32,125 nucleotides of DNA from Trichocoleus sp. FACHB-40 (GCF_014695915.1 NZ_JACJPF010000089.1:1-32125); one strand, 5' to 3'. Numbered from the stretch's first letter, positions 1-7,954 are shown. Numbers and translations are program-made. The notes: generated from the letters alone by a model not told the origin.

Positions 1-2
1 AT

Positions 3-98
3 TTTATGGTCAATATCTTGTGTGGTTTAATTGCTTACTGTCATCAACCCAAGAAACCATCACTCCGTTTAGAGTGGGCTTTGGTTCAATCAGCTTAA
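3..98 (+). CDS. Transposase C-terminal fragment (IS982-like?), cut by window edge
   Basis: The frame is open from the left edge to TAA at 96-98 and encodes about 31 residues, including [12 protein letters not shown], a tail resembling the C-terminus of IS982-type transposases. The upstream part lies outside the window, so it cannot be told whether the element is intact. A hairpin (94-115) overlaps the stop and may be the IS end. The family assignment is from memory of the tail motif only. There is no full domain to check. Confidence 0.45.
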   Translation, partial: FMVNILCGLIAYCHQPKKPSLRLEWALVQSA

Positions 99-115
99 CC
101 CGAACTGAGGTTAAG
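94..115. repeat. Inverted repeat at end of IS fragment
   Basis: CTTAACC (94-100) and GGTTAAG (109-115) form a perfect 7-bp stem with an 8-nt loop, overlapping the stop codon of the transposase fragment. It could be a subterminal IS hairpin or a weak terminator. No T-run follows. Confidence 0.45.
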
Positions 116-186
116 TTAGGGAAGCAAGCCCCTAGATACAAAATTGCAAAATAAAGCTTAGAGAATTACTTAGGGATCAGTTGAGT

Positions 187-723
187 ATGGATAGCGCCAC
201 TCGCCTCCAGAAAATTTTGGTTGATTCGCCGATTGGTGTTGTGTCACCCGCGATCGCGCTTTTGAATCTTCCCGACTGGTGGTTAGCAGGTGGTGTGGTG
301 CGAAATACGGTTTGGCGATCGCTATTTGGCAATGAGTGTGAGTTAATCATCAATGACTTTGACATTGCCTTTTTTGATGCGCTTGGAGACCGTTCCCAAG
401 AACTCACCGCTAAGGCTACCCTGACAGCGCAGTTTCCTGACTACAAGTTCGACGTTAAAAATCAAGCGAGTTTTGCACGTTGGCGTTCCGGTCGCAGACC
501 TTACAACAGCACTGAAGATGGGGTCACTGATTGGCTACACACCGCGACGGCTGTAGGCGTTCGGTTAGATACTCAAGGAGAATGGCAGTTTTTTACTCCT
601 TATGGTCTGGATGACTTGTTTAATGGCATCATCCGACCGACTCCAGCACATATAGACAACCCGGACGCTGAAAGTAAAGCGACTTCGTTTCTACAAAAAT
701 GCCCTTGCCTGCGTCTAGCATAG
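187..723 (+). CDS. Nucleotidyltransferase family protein (DUF925 / NTP_transf_6-like)
   Basis: A 178-residue protein from the ATG at 187; a TTG two codons upstream (181) is also possible and neither has a clear Shine-Dalgarno. It has the hallmarks of the polymerase-beta-like nucleotidyltransferase fold seen in DUF925 proteins: a glycine-rich LAGGVVRNTVW segment near the N-terminus, followed by the acidic NDFDIAFFD motif expected to bind metal. The C-terminus (ATSFLQK...) looks like the natural end of the family, so the gene appears complete. The substrate is unknown; family members are often annotated only as nucleotidyltransferases. It carries HIP1 at 315-322, unlike the restriction-modification gene that follows. 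It stands alone on the plus strand, 117 bp before that gene. Confidence 0.8.
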   Translation: MDSATRLQKILVDSPIGVVSPAIALLNLPDWWLAGGVVRNTVWRSLFGNECELIINDFDIAFFDALGDRSQELTAKATLTAQFPDYKFDVKNQASFARWRSGRRPYNSTEDGVTDWLHTATAVGVRLDTQGEWQFFTPYGLDDLFNGIIRPTPAHIDNPDAESKATSFLQKCPCLRLA

Positions 724-839
724 AAATTGCCTACGAGGTCAGCGTGGATTACCCTTGAAGGTCAAGATTAAAGCGTAGTTGGTTGCCACTCATGCTCTAA
801 TTACTCCAAAATGAAAAGTCTCAAAACCTACAAGCATAA

Positions 840-3533
840 GTGATAGACCGTCAACTAATATCTATAAGCCTGTTTTCTGGAGCCTTCGGGCTTGACCTAG
901 GATTAGAGCAAGCAGGATTTCACACGGTTAGCGTCGTGGAAATCGATCCGGACTGCACAAAAACCATCTCTCTTAACCGCCCACACCTTTCTGAGAGCGC
1001 TGTCCCAAGAGACGTGCGGGACCTTACGGCTTCGATCCTGTTGGAGGAAGCTGGTCGAGCTTTAGGTATTAACAGACCATTGCAACCCGGTGAAGTAGAC
1101 CTAGTGACAGGTGGCCCCCCATGCCAAAGCTTTAGCACAGTGGGGAAACGCGGGTCTATTCTAGACCCACGCGGCAGCTTGTTCATGGATTTTGTCCGCC
1201 TTGTCCGGGGTATTCAGCCACGATGCTTCATGATGGAGAATGTCCGAGGTCTACTCTCTGCTCCAATTCGCCACAGACCTCATGTTCTGCGTGGACATGG
1301 TTATCCCCCCCTTGAATCAGATGAGATGAGAGGTGCTGCTCTAGTCGTGGTTTCAGCAGAACTGAAAAGTTTGGGGTATGAAGTATCCCATGCTCTTATA
1401 GAAGCAGCCGACTATGGGATACCCCAGAATAGACAGCGCGTAATCTTTGTTGGTTCAAAAGGTTTGCATCGGTTTAACTTCCCACTGCCGACCCATAGCA
1501 AAAATCCAAACAAGAATTTGCAAAAATGGCGAACTCTTGAAGACGCACTGCAAAACCTAGTTGATGATCAGCCTGAGTTTGTTCCTTACTCAAACAGTCG
1601 GCTTAAATATTTAAGCCTTCTAAAAGCAGGTCAAAACTGGAAGTATCTACCTGACGAACTGAAGCAAGAAGCAATGGGCGGAGCCTACGAGTCTGGAGGA
1701 GGCAAGGTCGGTTTTTATCGGCGGCTGTCGTGGGACAAACCCTCTCCAACCGTTACAACCTGCCCTCATCAAAAAGCAACAGATATGTGCCATCCGGAAG
1801 AATTGCGTCCTTTAAGCGTGAGAGAGTGTGCGAAGATTCAGACATTTCCAGACGATTGGTTTTTTTATGGTTCAGCTACGTCTAAGTACCGACAAATTGG
1901 TAATGCAGTGCCAGTAGAGCTTGCAAAAGCACTTGGAGGGCAATTGTCTAAACTTCTAAAAGAAGAGAGCTTCTCAGGCAGAGAAGAAGCATTCCAACTT
2001 TCAATATTTGAACTTCCTCAGCCTACAGAAGCCGTAACGATTTGCCCATCAAATAGAAATTATCAAACAAACAAAAATTTTATGTCAGACAAAGCAATAC
2101 TGAACAATTTGTTTAAAGATGCACAAATTAAGCGTTCAGCTTTGCTAGCTGAGAACATTCGTACTGTAGAAAAATATTTACAAATAGAAGAAGAAGACTT
2201 AAAAAATATTCTATGGGTGGATAAGAAGGGTAAAAACGAACAAATGATTAAAGATAGAGAAATTACCCAGCTTATCACCAAGCGAGACTTGTATTTGAGA
2301 GGCGTGCAAATCGAAGATAGAAGATCCAACATAGAGTCAGTGTCTACTTGGCTAGCCGACTTGCCAGTTTTGAAGGAAAGCCTAAAGTGTTTTGTTGATT
2401 CTAGGAAGGCAACAAGAATAGCTAATTTATTAGAGAAGATTGAAGCATTAAAAGTCGATAACCCCAAGTTCTGCGAAGCAATAGAAAACTTGGCTCCTGG
2501 GGAACGTAATAACCTCATTAGCTTCTTTTCACAAAGGGAGGAATGGAGTTCAACTTTGCTAAAAAAACTTCCGATGAGAGTCAGAACTTTCTCTAGCGCC
2601 TTGCGTCTACGAGCTAAATTCCATAACAAGACTATTTCTATAGCGTCTGAAGAATCTTTTTTAGAATTTAAACGTTACTTGTTAAAAAACTGGTTCAATA
2701 TTCAAGCAAACCCTAACTTGCTTTTGACTGATGAGGCTACAGCTTTATTCGGTAATCAAGTGGAAGATATTGAATCTATTCAGGTACTGGCTAGTCTTTT
2801 AGAACTTGATACAAATAAGCTCGATCTATTGGTACTTTTTCTCGACGAAATTCTGAGTATAGCTGAAAGAATTCCTAATTTAGCTAAAGAAGCTATCTTG
2901 ACAGAAAATCCTTTTTTATTCAGGTCGTTGTTTTTAAAGTTTAAAGAAGCCGAAGAGTTTGCTGTAGGGGGAAAATTAAACAGTAGTCTAGAAACAACAT
3001 ATGGAAACCTATTCGAGAAGTTGATGGGAGAATTTGAAAATTGCCAAAGAATTTATGACGGAGGAGTTGATGTAGTTGTAGGAGGAGATGCTTTTGATAT
3101 CAAAAGCGGCCCAAACGTGATGAACAAAAGTATGGTAGATGCTTTCTCAGCCAAACAAGTCTTAATTCAAGACAAAAAAATGCTTCCTGATATAAGTACA
3201 TATAAAATAGCTTTAGGTTATGGAAAAAAAGAGCAGTTAAATCAATTTATGGGAAAAATTGAATTTGAAATATTGACAGGCAGAGAATCTTGGAAAAAAA
3301 TAACAGGCATAGAACACAGCCCAGAAATTGTATTTGCAATAGCCGGGTTAGTCCCAAGAATTTTTAATGTTAAAAGCTTAGTCGGTTCCGTTTTAGGAGA
3401 GAGTGAGCGATACGAAAAAGAAAACACAGATGTTTCTGAGTTTGAGAAATTATTTAGAAACAACTTTACTCCGATTAATCTAACTCCAGAAGCCCAAACA
3501 GAAATTTCTACGATTAATTCACTATTAGTCTAG
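840..3533 (+). CDS. C5 DNA methyltransferase fused to putative PD-(D/E)XK restriction nuclease
   Basis: An 897-residue single chain with a GTG start. The N-terminal ~375 residues form a complete cytosine-5 methyltransferase: motif I LFSGAFGLDLG (11-21), motif IV GGPPCQS with catalytic Cys95, motif VI ENV (133-135), motif VIII QNRQRVIFVG (196-205), a target-recognition stretch (~215-322, with SPTVTT at 302-307), motif IX RPLSVRECAKIQTFP (323-337) and motif X QIGNAVPVELAKALG (352-366). After a linker (~375-415) come ~480 helical, lysine-rich residues ending in D744-VVVGGDAF-D753-I-K755, which fits a PD-(D/E)XK nuclease core. It would therefore methylate and cut the same unknown site from one polypeptide. 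An internal Met415 could mark the original start of a separate nuclease gene. Low GC in the C-terminal part and absence of HIP1 suggest transfer. The methyltransferase part is certain; the nuclease call is inferred from one motif. Confidence 0.88.
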   Translation: MIDRQLISISLFSGAFGLDLGLEQAGFHTVSVVEIDPDCTKTISLNRPHLSESAVPRDVRDLTASILLEEAGRALGINRPLQPGEVDLVTGGPPCQSFSTVGKRGSILDPRGSLFMDFVRLVRGIQPRCFMMENVRGLLSAPIRHRPHVLRGHGYPPLESDEMRGAALVVVSAELKSLGYEVSHALIEAADYGIPQNRQRVIFVGSKGLHRFNFPLPTHSKNPNKNLQKWRTLEDALQNLVDDQPEFVPYSNSRLKYLSLLKAGQNWKYLPDELKQEAMGGAYESGGGKVGFYRRLSWDKPSPTVTTCPHQKATDMCHPEELRPLSVRECAKIQTFPDDWFFYGSATSKYRQIGNAVPVELAKALGGQLSKLLKEESFSGREEAFQLSIFELPQPTEAVTICPSNRNYQTNKNFMSDKAILNNLFKDAQIKRSALLAENIRTVEKYLQIEEEDLKNILWVDKKGKNEQMIKDREITQLITKRDLYLRGVQIEDRRSNIESVSTWLADLPVLKESLKCFVDSRKATRIANLLEKIEALKVDNPKFCEAIENLAPGERNNLISFFSQREEWSSTLLKKLPMRVRTFSSALRLRAKFHNKTISIASEESFLEFKRYLLKNWFNIQANPNLLLTDEATALFGNQVEDIESIQVLASLLELDTNKLDLLVLFLDEILSIAERIPNLAKEAILTENPFLFRSLFLKFKEAEEFAVGGKLNSSLETTYGNLFEKLMGEFENCQRIYDGGVDVVVGGDAFDIKSGPNVMNKSMVDAFSAKQVLIQDKKMLPDISTYKIALGYGKKEQLNQFMGKIEFEILTGRESWKKITGIEHSPEIVFAIAGLVPRIFNVKSLVGSVLGESERYEKENTDVSEFEKLFRNNFTPINLTPEAQTEISTINSLLV

Positions 3534-3563
3534 GTTGAAATTATCGGGAAATTTACCCAAAGC

Positions 3564-4199
3564 ATGGAAGTGGAACATCAAGACATGGTAGGGGATGACG
3601 TAACGAGATTTGCCTTGAAAGCTGAACTCTTGCAACGAGTAGAAGCATTAGGGCTACAGCAAGCCTTATTTCCATCTGATGGACAGCCAATTGATGCAAT
3701 TGTGCAACAGCTAGAAAGCATCAATCCCATCCCACAGCCACTCCACTCCGACCATCTCCCTTCTCTACTCGGTAACTGGCAATTGGTATACGCATCAAGA
3801 GGAACAGTTGTTACCCGTCAGCTGGCATCAATTCCAGATTTCGGGGGAGGAATAAACATTAAGCGGGTGTGGCAAAGGTTGATTGCAGACGGTACTGGGC
3901 AAATTTCTGCTTCTAACGGTGCTTTTCTTGACTTACCCCTGCTGGGGGAATGGCAGTTACGCGCTGACGGTGTTTGGACTTGGGGCGCAGATGAAAAGAT
4001 GGCTAAGGTGAGCTTTAACAGTTTTTCTATGCAAGCAACAAAGCTTTTTGGCATGGAAAGCTGGAGTTTTCCTGAGCTGAAAATACCAGTATTGGAATTC
4101 CTCCGGAATGAGGCAGAGTGGACAACCTCTTATTTAGACGAAGAAATTAGGGTAGGACGAGGTGCAACAGGCAATCTGTTTGTGTTTCGTCGTGAGTGA
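3564..4199 (+). CDS. PAP/fibrillin family protein
   Basis: A 211-residue protein resembling the plastid-lipid-associated/fibrillin family (PF04755) of cyanobacteria and chloroplasts, whose members are lipocalin-like, thylakoid- or lipid-globule-associated proteins. Family-like features are the opening LL...V..L segment with an alternating helical N-terminus, the central LLGNWQLVYASRGTVVTR block (~68-85), repeated beta-strand motifs in the middle and the terminal GNLFVFRRE. There is no signal peptide or membrane segment. The start ATG has no strong ribosome-binding site. The gene begins only 30 bp after the restriction-modification gene on the same strand, so read-through is possible, but there is no functional reason to link them. 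The size is normal for the family. Confidence 0.75.
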   Translation: MEVEHQDMVGDDVTRFALKAELLQRVEALGLQQALFPSDGQPIDAIVQQLESINPIPQPLHSDHLPSLLGNWQLVYASRGTVVTRQLASIPDFGGGINIKRVWQRLIADGTGQISASNGAFLDLPLLGEWQLRADGVWTWGADEKMAKVSFNSFSMQATKLFGMESWSFPELKIPVLEFLRNEAEWTTSYLDEEIRVGRGATGNLFVFRRE

Positions 4200-4300
4200 G
4201 TTGGGCGTTTTGAGCGATCGCGTATCCACAAGAGCGATTATGGAGAATGCGATCGCTACCTTTTCTGCTTTGTTTCATTCTGCAAAATCAGCAGGTGTTG

Positions 4301-4960
4301 TTAAAGCATAATCAAACCAAGCCGTACACCCAGTGTGACAGCCTCAGTCCGGCTGGAAGCATTCAGCTTTTGAAATATAGATGATACGTGGAACTTGACG
4401 GTATGCTCAGAGATGCTTAACCGCTTGGCAATGCTCTTATTCCCCATTCCCAGAGCCAGCATACCCAAAACTTCAATCTCCCGTCCGGTAAGCGCTTGAA
4501 TTGGGGAAGCGGGTAATGTGCGGCTGAAAGACTCGCTACGGGGTAGCAGAGAATCCAGAAAGTCAGGATGCAGCACCACTAGCCCCGCAGCTGCTGCCAC
4601 CACAGCAGCTACAATTTCATTAGCCGTCGCCTTGAGCGGTAATATTGCCTGGACTCCAACTTGCAAAGCTGACTCTACCCAAGTATCATCGGCGTTGTCA
4701 GCCAAAATGACAAGGGCAGGAGATAGAGCGCCAAGAGCAAGTATTTTCTCTTCAGCAGCATCATCAGGTATGCTCCACTCCAGCAGCACCACGTCGGGTT
4801 GTAACTCTTCAACTAGCTTCTCTTGGATGGCAAAACTAGACGAACTACCAACTATCTCCAGCAATTGGGAAGCGTGGATGATGCTTTCTAAACCCGCACG
4901 GACAATGGAGTTAGAAGCACTTACCATGACCGCGATCGCGCCGAGTTCTCCCTTGCTCAT
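4301..4960 (-). CDS. NarL/LuxR-type response regulator with degenerate receiver
   Basis: A 219-residue protein with a receiver-like domain (1-~125) and a GerE/LuxR helix-turn-helix (~157-215: LTGREIEVLGMLALG ... SISEHTVKFHVSSIFQKL). The DNA-binding half is canonical. The receiver is not. The phospho-acceptor position is Glu61 (PDVVLLEWS, normally LLD). The acidic pocket that should follow strand 1 is replaced by Ser-Ala-Ser (14-16). The switch Thr/Ser position is Ala87. Only the conserved Lys (K110, LPLK) remains. It therefore should not be phosphorylated normally and probably works constitutively or through protein contacts. It lies 3 bp after a truncated protease gene and is the last gene of a minus-strand operon starting at 6199. 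Confidence 0.88.
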   Translation of the reverse strand: MSKGELGAIAVMVSASNSIVRAGLESIIHASQLLEIVGSSSSFAIQEKLVEELQPDVVLLEWSIPDDAAEEKILALGALSPALVILADNADDTWVESALQVGVQAILPLKATANEIVAAVVAAAAGLVVLHPDFLDSLLPRSESFSRTLPASPIQALTGREIEVLGMLALGMGNKSIAKRLSISEHTVKFHVSSIFQKLNASSRTEAVTLGVRLGLIML

Positions 4961-4963
4961 AGG

Positions 4964-5245
4964 TTAGCGATCGTCCCACCAGCCACAACCACACAAGGAG
5001 TGAAGCAGTTTTCCCAAACGCAGGAAATCCAAGGGTAGCAACTCGCCAGGTTCGGCGTACCAGAGAAGGTTACTCAAATTATCAGCGACAATTAAGCCGT
5101 TAAAATTCCAGATGTCACCACCGCCACCTTCTCGGCGACTTCCTACCTGGACAGTAGAACGGCGTAGTTGTGCGGCAATAGCTGCCAACTCATGGGCGAT
5201 GTGTGAAGTAGTATCTGTATTATCGATTGCGATCGCCATCTTCAA
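4964..5245 (-). pseudogene. Truncated trypsin-like protease remnant
   Basis: A 93-residue ORF that opens like the N-terminus of a cyanobacterial trypsin/HtrA-like peptidase: a helical lead-in (HELAAIAAQLRR), then STVQVGSRREGGGGDIWNFNGLIV, matching the usual S.VQV......G.G.IW...GLI.T block. At the point where the catalytic His segment (TN.HV) should follow, the sequence changes to unrelated text and ends after ~45 residues, so no catalytic triad is possible. It sits between the HtrA-like gene (9 bp away) and the regulator (3 bp away), so translation coupling is kept. An internal deletion of a once ~250-350-residue protease is the simplest reading; a real short accessory protein is the alternative. 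Confidence 0.55.
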
Positions 5246-5254
5246 TTGCCTCTG

Positions 5255-6199
5255 TTATTTTTCGCCAACTGCGATCGCTAATTCAACTAATGCACCACCC
5301 CGTACCAGCTGCACCTTAAGAGTTTTACCTACGCTCTGGGTGCCTAACAGCGCCTGCACATCACCCGTATCGCTCACAGGCTTGCCATCCATCGCTACCA
5401 GCACATCCCCAATCATCACGCCAGCCTTATCAGCAGGGCCATTCGGCTCCACATTGATAACAATTACCCCACCAGTAGAATCTAGATTTAGCGTACTCTT
5501 GAGAGTATCCGGTAGGCGTACAGGCTGCATACCCAAACCCAAATAGCCGCGTCCAATGCGTCCTTTTGACACCAGCTGGTCAAGCACCCGGTTTACGGTA
5601 GAAGCCGGAATGGTTAAAGCCATATTCCGAGGCCCGGAGGTATTCATCCCGACAACTTTACCTGTTGTCACCTCGACCAAGGGGCCGCCTGGGAAACCAG
5701 AATATAAGTTTAAATCTGGGCGCAGAAATTGGTCAATTAAGCCGCCGCTCATGCTACGCCAAGCATCACCTACAGCACTGACAACACCCATAGAAGCAGT
5801 GATACCGTTTTCTTTTCCTTGTCCGAGTGCAAGTACCAGATGACCTACCTTAAGTGTGGAAGCATCGCCAATTTCCGCAACGGGTAAGTCTACATCTTGT
5901 AGTTTGAGGACAGCTACATCGGTGGTAGCGTCGCGACCTAACACCGTAACTGGAACTGTGCGACCATCTGCTAAGGTGACGGTGATTTCCTCAGAACGCT
6001 TGATGGTTTCGTCCGAGGTGATGATAATACCGCTTCGCCAGTGGATACCGCTTGAAGAAATACGCGATCGCCAATGCCCTCTGTGGGAGCCTCGCACATT
6101 AACCGCAACAACGCACCGACCCACTTGCTCCACGGTATCAGCTAAATTGTTGGAGAGAGTCAGCAGCACACTAGACATCGAAGATTCAGATGAAGACAT
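5255..6199 (-). CDS. HtrA-like S1C family protein with PDZ domain, catalytically dead
   Basis: A 314-residue protein: chymotrypsin-fold region (~20-205) followed by a PDZ domain (~216-312, beginning RGYLGLGMQPV). Only one triad member survives. The catalytic His position in IIITSDETIKR is Glu64 (normally ..T.DHTI / TN.HV). The Asp is present (D94 in ATTDVAVLKL). The nucleophile position in SGFPGGPL is Pro170 (normally SGGPL after G.). There is no signal peptide, so it is probably cytoplasmic. The rest of the fold, including the LADGR strand and the MNTSGP loop, is well conserved, so selection seems to act on a non-proteolytic role such as chaperone, scaffold or PDZ-peptide sensor. It is the first gene of the three-gene minus-strand unit. 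Confidence 0.88.
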   Translation of the reverse strand: MSSSESSMSSVLLTLSNNLADTVEQVGRCVVAVNVRGSHRGHWRSRISSSGIHWRSGIIITSDETIKRSEEITVTLADGRTVPVTVLGRDATTDVAVLKLQDVDLPVAEIGDASTLKVGHLVLALGQGKENGITASMGVVSAVGDAWRSMSGGLIDQFLRPDLNLYSGFPGGPLVEVTTGKVVGMNTSGPRNMALTIPASTVNRVLDQLVSKGRIGRGYLGLGMQPVRLPDTLKSTLNLDSTGGVIVINVEPNGPADKAGVMIGDVLVAMDGKPVSDTGDVQALLGTQSVGKTLKVQLVRGGALVELAIAVGEK

Positions 6200-6382
6200 T
6201 TAAGGAACTCCACGGATTGATAGTTAAAACGGTATTGTCTCGTCTGTTGATATCCTGCCGCTTTGTAGAGTCTCTGTGCATCGGAGAAATGGGGAGAACC
6301 ATACCTGGAAAAATGGCTAGGTGTAACAAGTTAAAATCAAATTCAGTATTTTGTCATCCTTCACATTAGGCTTGTATTCAGT

Positions 6383-6646
6383 ATGAAAGAGATAGTTACA
6401 TTCTTTTTTGGATTAGGTTTTTTGTTCAATGCCAGCCTGTTTATTCCCCAAGCATTGAGAATCATTAAAACCAAAAGCTCTAAAAATATAGCTTTAATTA
6501 CTTTTCTAGGTTTTAATTTTATTCAATTTAACGGAGTCTTATATGGTTATTACCAAAATGACCAAGTTTTGATGTATGGAAACCTGATTAGTTTAATTAG
6601 TTGTGGAATCGTAACAATTTTGGCAATAATTTATAGACATAATTAG
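6383..6646 (+). CDS. SemiSWEET / PQ-loop sugar transporter-like protein
   Basis: An 87-residue membrane protein with three predicted transmembrane helices and the PQ-loop signature FIPQALRIIKTKSSKNIALITF split across residues 20-41. Size and topology match bacterial SemiSWEETs, which work as dimers to move sugars down a gradient. The second conserved Asn (N49/N57 region in TM3) is compatible with the family. The substrate cannot be read from the sequence. The next gene, an alpha/beta hydrolase, starts 35 bp downstream on the same strand, so the two are likely co-transcribed. AT-rich codon use differs somewhat from its neighbours. Confidence 0.85.
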   Translation: MKEIVTFFFGLGFLFNASLFIPQALRIIKTKSSKNIALITFLGFNFIQFNGVLYGYYQNDQVLMYGNLISLISCGIVTILAIIYRHN

Positions 6647-6681
6647 CCAAATCATTCTTTAATTCTTAGTTACTTTTTGCC

Positions 6682-7875
6682 ATGTCCCGTCTAGTCTTGA
6701 TAATTCTCCAGTTGGTCGCATTGCTCTTAAGCGGTACGGGACTTTTCTTGAGTTCTTGGATTGTTGTTCCGGCTCCAAATATGCCCCTGCTAACTTTGGG
6801 AGTAGGAGCGCCGGAAGTTTCTCACTGGCTGATACTACTAAATTTAGTCGCAACTGGACTATTGCTAGGTGTAATGCGCCGCACGCCGCTGCAATTTATA
6901 GCTTTGGGTGCGAGTTTGCTGGGACTGTTTTTGAGTGCTTTGCCGTTGATGCAGTTGCCAGGAACTGTGCAAAATTTGACAGTAGCAATGAAAGAAGGCA
7001 TTGGCTCAGAATACAGCGAAATTTTAAATAATAAGCAAGTATCGATGCGCCAGCAACCGTTTGTGCTGGCTGATGCGTTTACAGGCATTAAGTTGGGTAA
7101 AAGTCGTTACACTCCGAACATCCGCTTTGCTAATCCCGATGGCGTACCTTTGAGTATGGATATTTACCGACCGCCGCAAGTTGGAAAATATCCAGCGCTT
7201 GTTGTAATCTACGGTGGAGCGTGGAGAAGTGGCGATCGCTTATATAATTCTGATTTCAGCCGTTATATGGCAGCGCGGGGTTATACTGTTTTTGCCATTG
7301 ATTATCGACACGCGCCGCGATACCGTTTTCCAGCCCAGTTGGATGATGTACGTGCAGCACTATCCTTCATCCAGCAGAATGCAAGTCAGTATGAAGCTGA
7401 CTCAGAACGCATGGTTTTACTCGGACGTTCGGCTGGCGGACATTTGGCGATGCTGGCAGCTTATCAACCCGATGCTATACCTGTAAAGGCGGTGGTTAGT
7501 TACTATGGCCCAGTTGACTTGCCAGGAGGCTATGCTAGTCCGCCACGTCCCGACCCAATTGATACGCGAAATGTTTTGGTAACGTTATTCGGTGGAACCC
7601 CAGAAATGTTTCCTAACGAATATCGAGTTGCTTCACCGATTAATTATGTAACACGTTCCTTACCGCCAACTTTATTAGTGCAGGGTGGGAGAGATCATCT
7701 AGTTCAATTAAGATTTATAGAGGAAATGTATCAACGTCTGCGGGCAAATGGAAATACGGCGATTCTGTTAGAAATTCCTTGGGCAGAACACGCTTTTGAT
7801 GCTATTTTCAACGGGCTAAGTAACCAGTTGGCATTATATTACACTGAGCGTTTCGTAGCTTGGGCAGTGCGCTAA
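6682..7875 (+). CDS. Alpha/beta hydrolase with N-terminal membrane segments
   Basis: A 397-residue protein. Residues ~1-95 contain three hydrophobic helices (about 4-28, 49-65, 70-90), placing the enzyme at the membrane. The rest is an esterase/lipase-type alpha/beta hydrolase of the HSL/BD-FAE kind: the oxyanion segment IYGGAWRSGD (176-185), the nucleophile elbow GRSAGG with Ser250, Asp338 in GGRDHLV and His370 in EHAFD. All triad residues are present, so it should be active. The substrate is unknown; carboxyl esters or acylated sugars are typical. It may be co-expressed with the upstream SemiSWEET gene. The ATG at 6682 is the first in frame and puts a membrane helix at the extreme N-terminus. 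Confidence 0.85.
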   Translation: MSRLVLIILQLVALLLSGTGLFLSSWIVVPAPNMPLLTLGVGAPEVSHWLILLNLVATGLLLGVMRRTPLQFIALGASLLGLFLSALPLMQLPGTVQNLTVAMKEGIGSEYSEILNNKQVSMRQQPFVLADAFTGIKLGKSRYTPNIRFANPDGVPLSMDIYRPPQVGKYPALVVIYGGAWRSGDRLYNSDFSRYMAARGYTVFAIDYRHAPRYRFPAQLDDVRAALSFIQQNASQYEADSERMVLLGRSAGGHLAMLAAYQPDAIPVKAVVSYYGPVDLPGGYASPPRPDPIDTRNVLVTLFGGTPEMFPNEYRVASPINYVTRSLPPTLLVQGGRDHLVQLRFIEEMYQRLRANGNTAILLEIPWAEHAFDAIFNGLSNQLALYYTERFVAWAVR

Positions 7876-7914
7876 CTACAATTTTCTATGAGCAAGTAGC
7901 TTGGGCTAAGGTAA

Positions 7915-7951
7915 CGAAACCCAACGCTAATATTAAGTAGGTTGGGTTTCG
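7915..7951. repeat. Palindromic repeat, possible terminator
   Basis: CGAAACCCAAC (7915-7925) pairs perfectly with GTTGGGTTTCG (7941-7951) over 11 bp with a 15-nt loop, 40 bp after the hydrolase stop. The same GTTGGGTTT core recurs in the hairpin at 29649-29690, so it is a dispersed palindrome rather than a unique terminator. No clean T-run follows. Confidence 0.6.
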
Positions 7952-7954
7952 CTA

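Noticed and set aside
4212-4260. Paired HIP1 sites as an operator
   Set aside because: GCGATCGC is so frequent in this genome that the pairing has no special meaning.
6351-6380. TTGTCA-18-TATTCA as promoter of the SemiSWEET gene
   Set aside because: The -10 element would end 2 nt before the ATG, so transcription would begin inside the gene. Not usable for this start.
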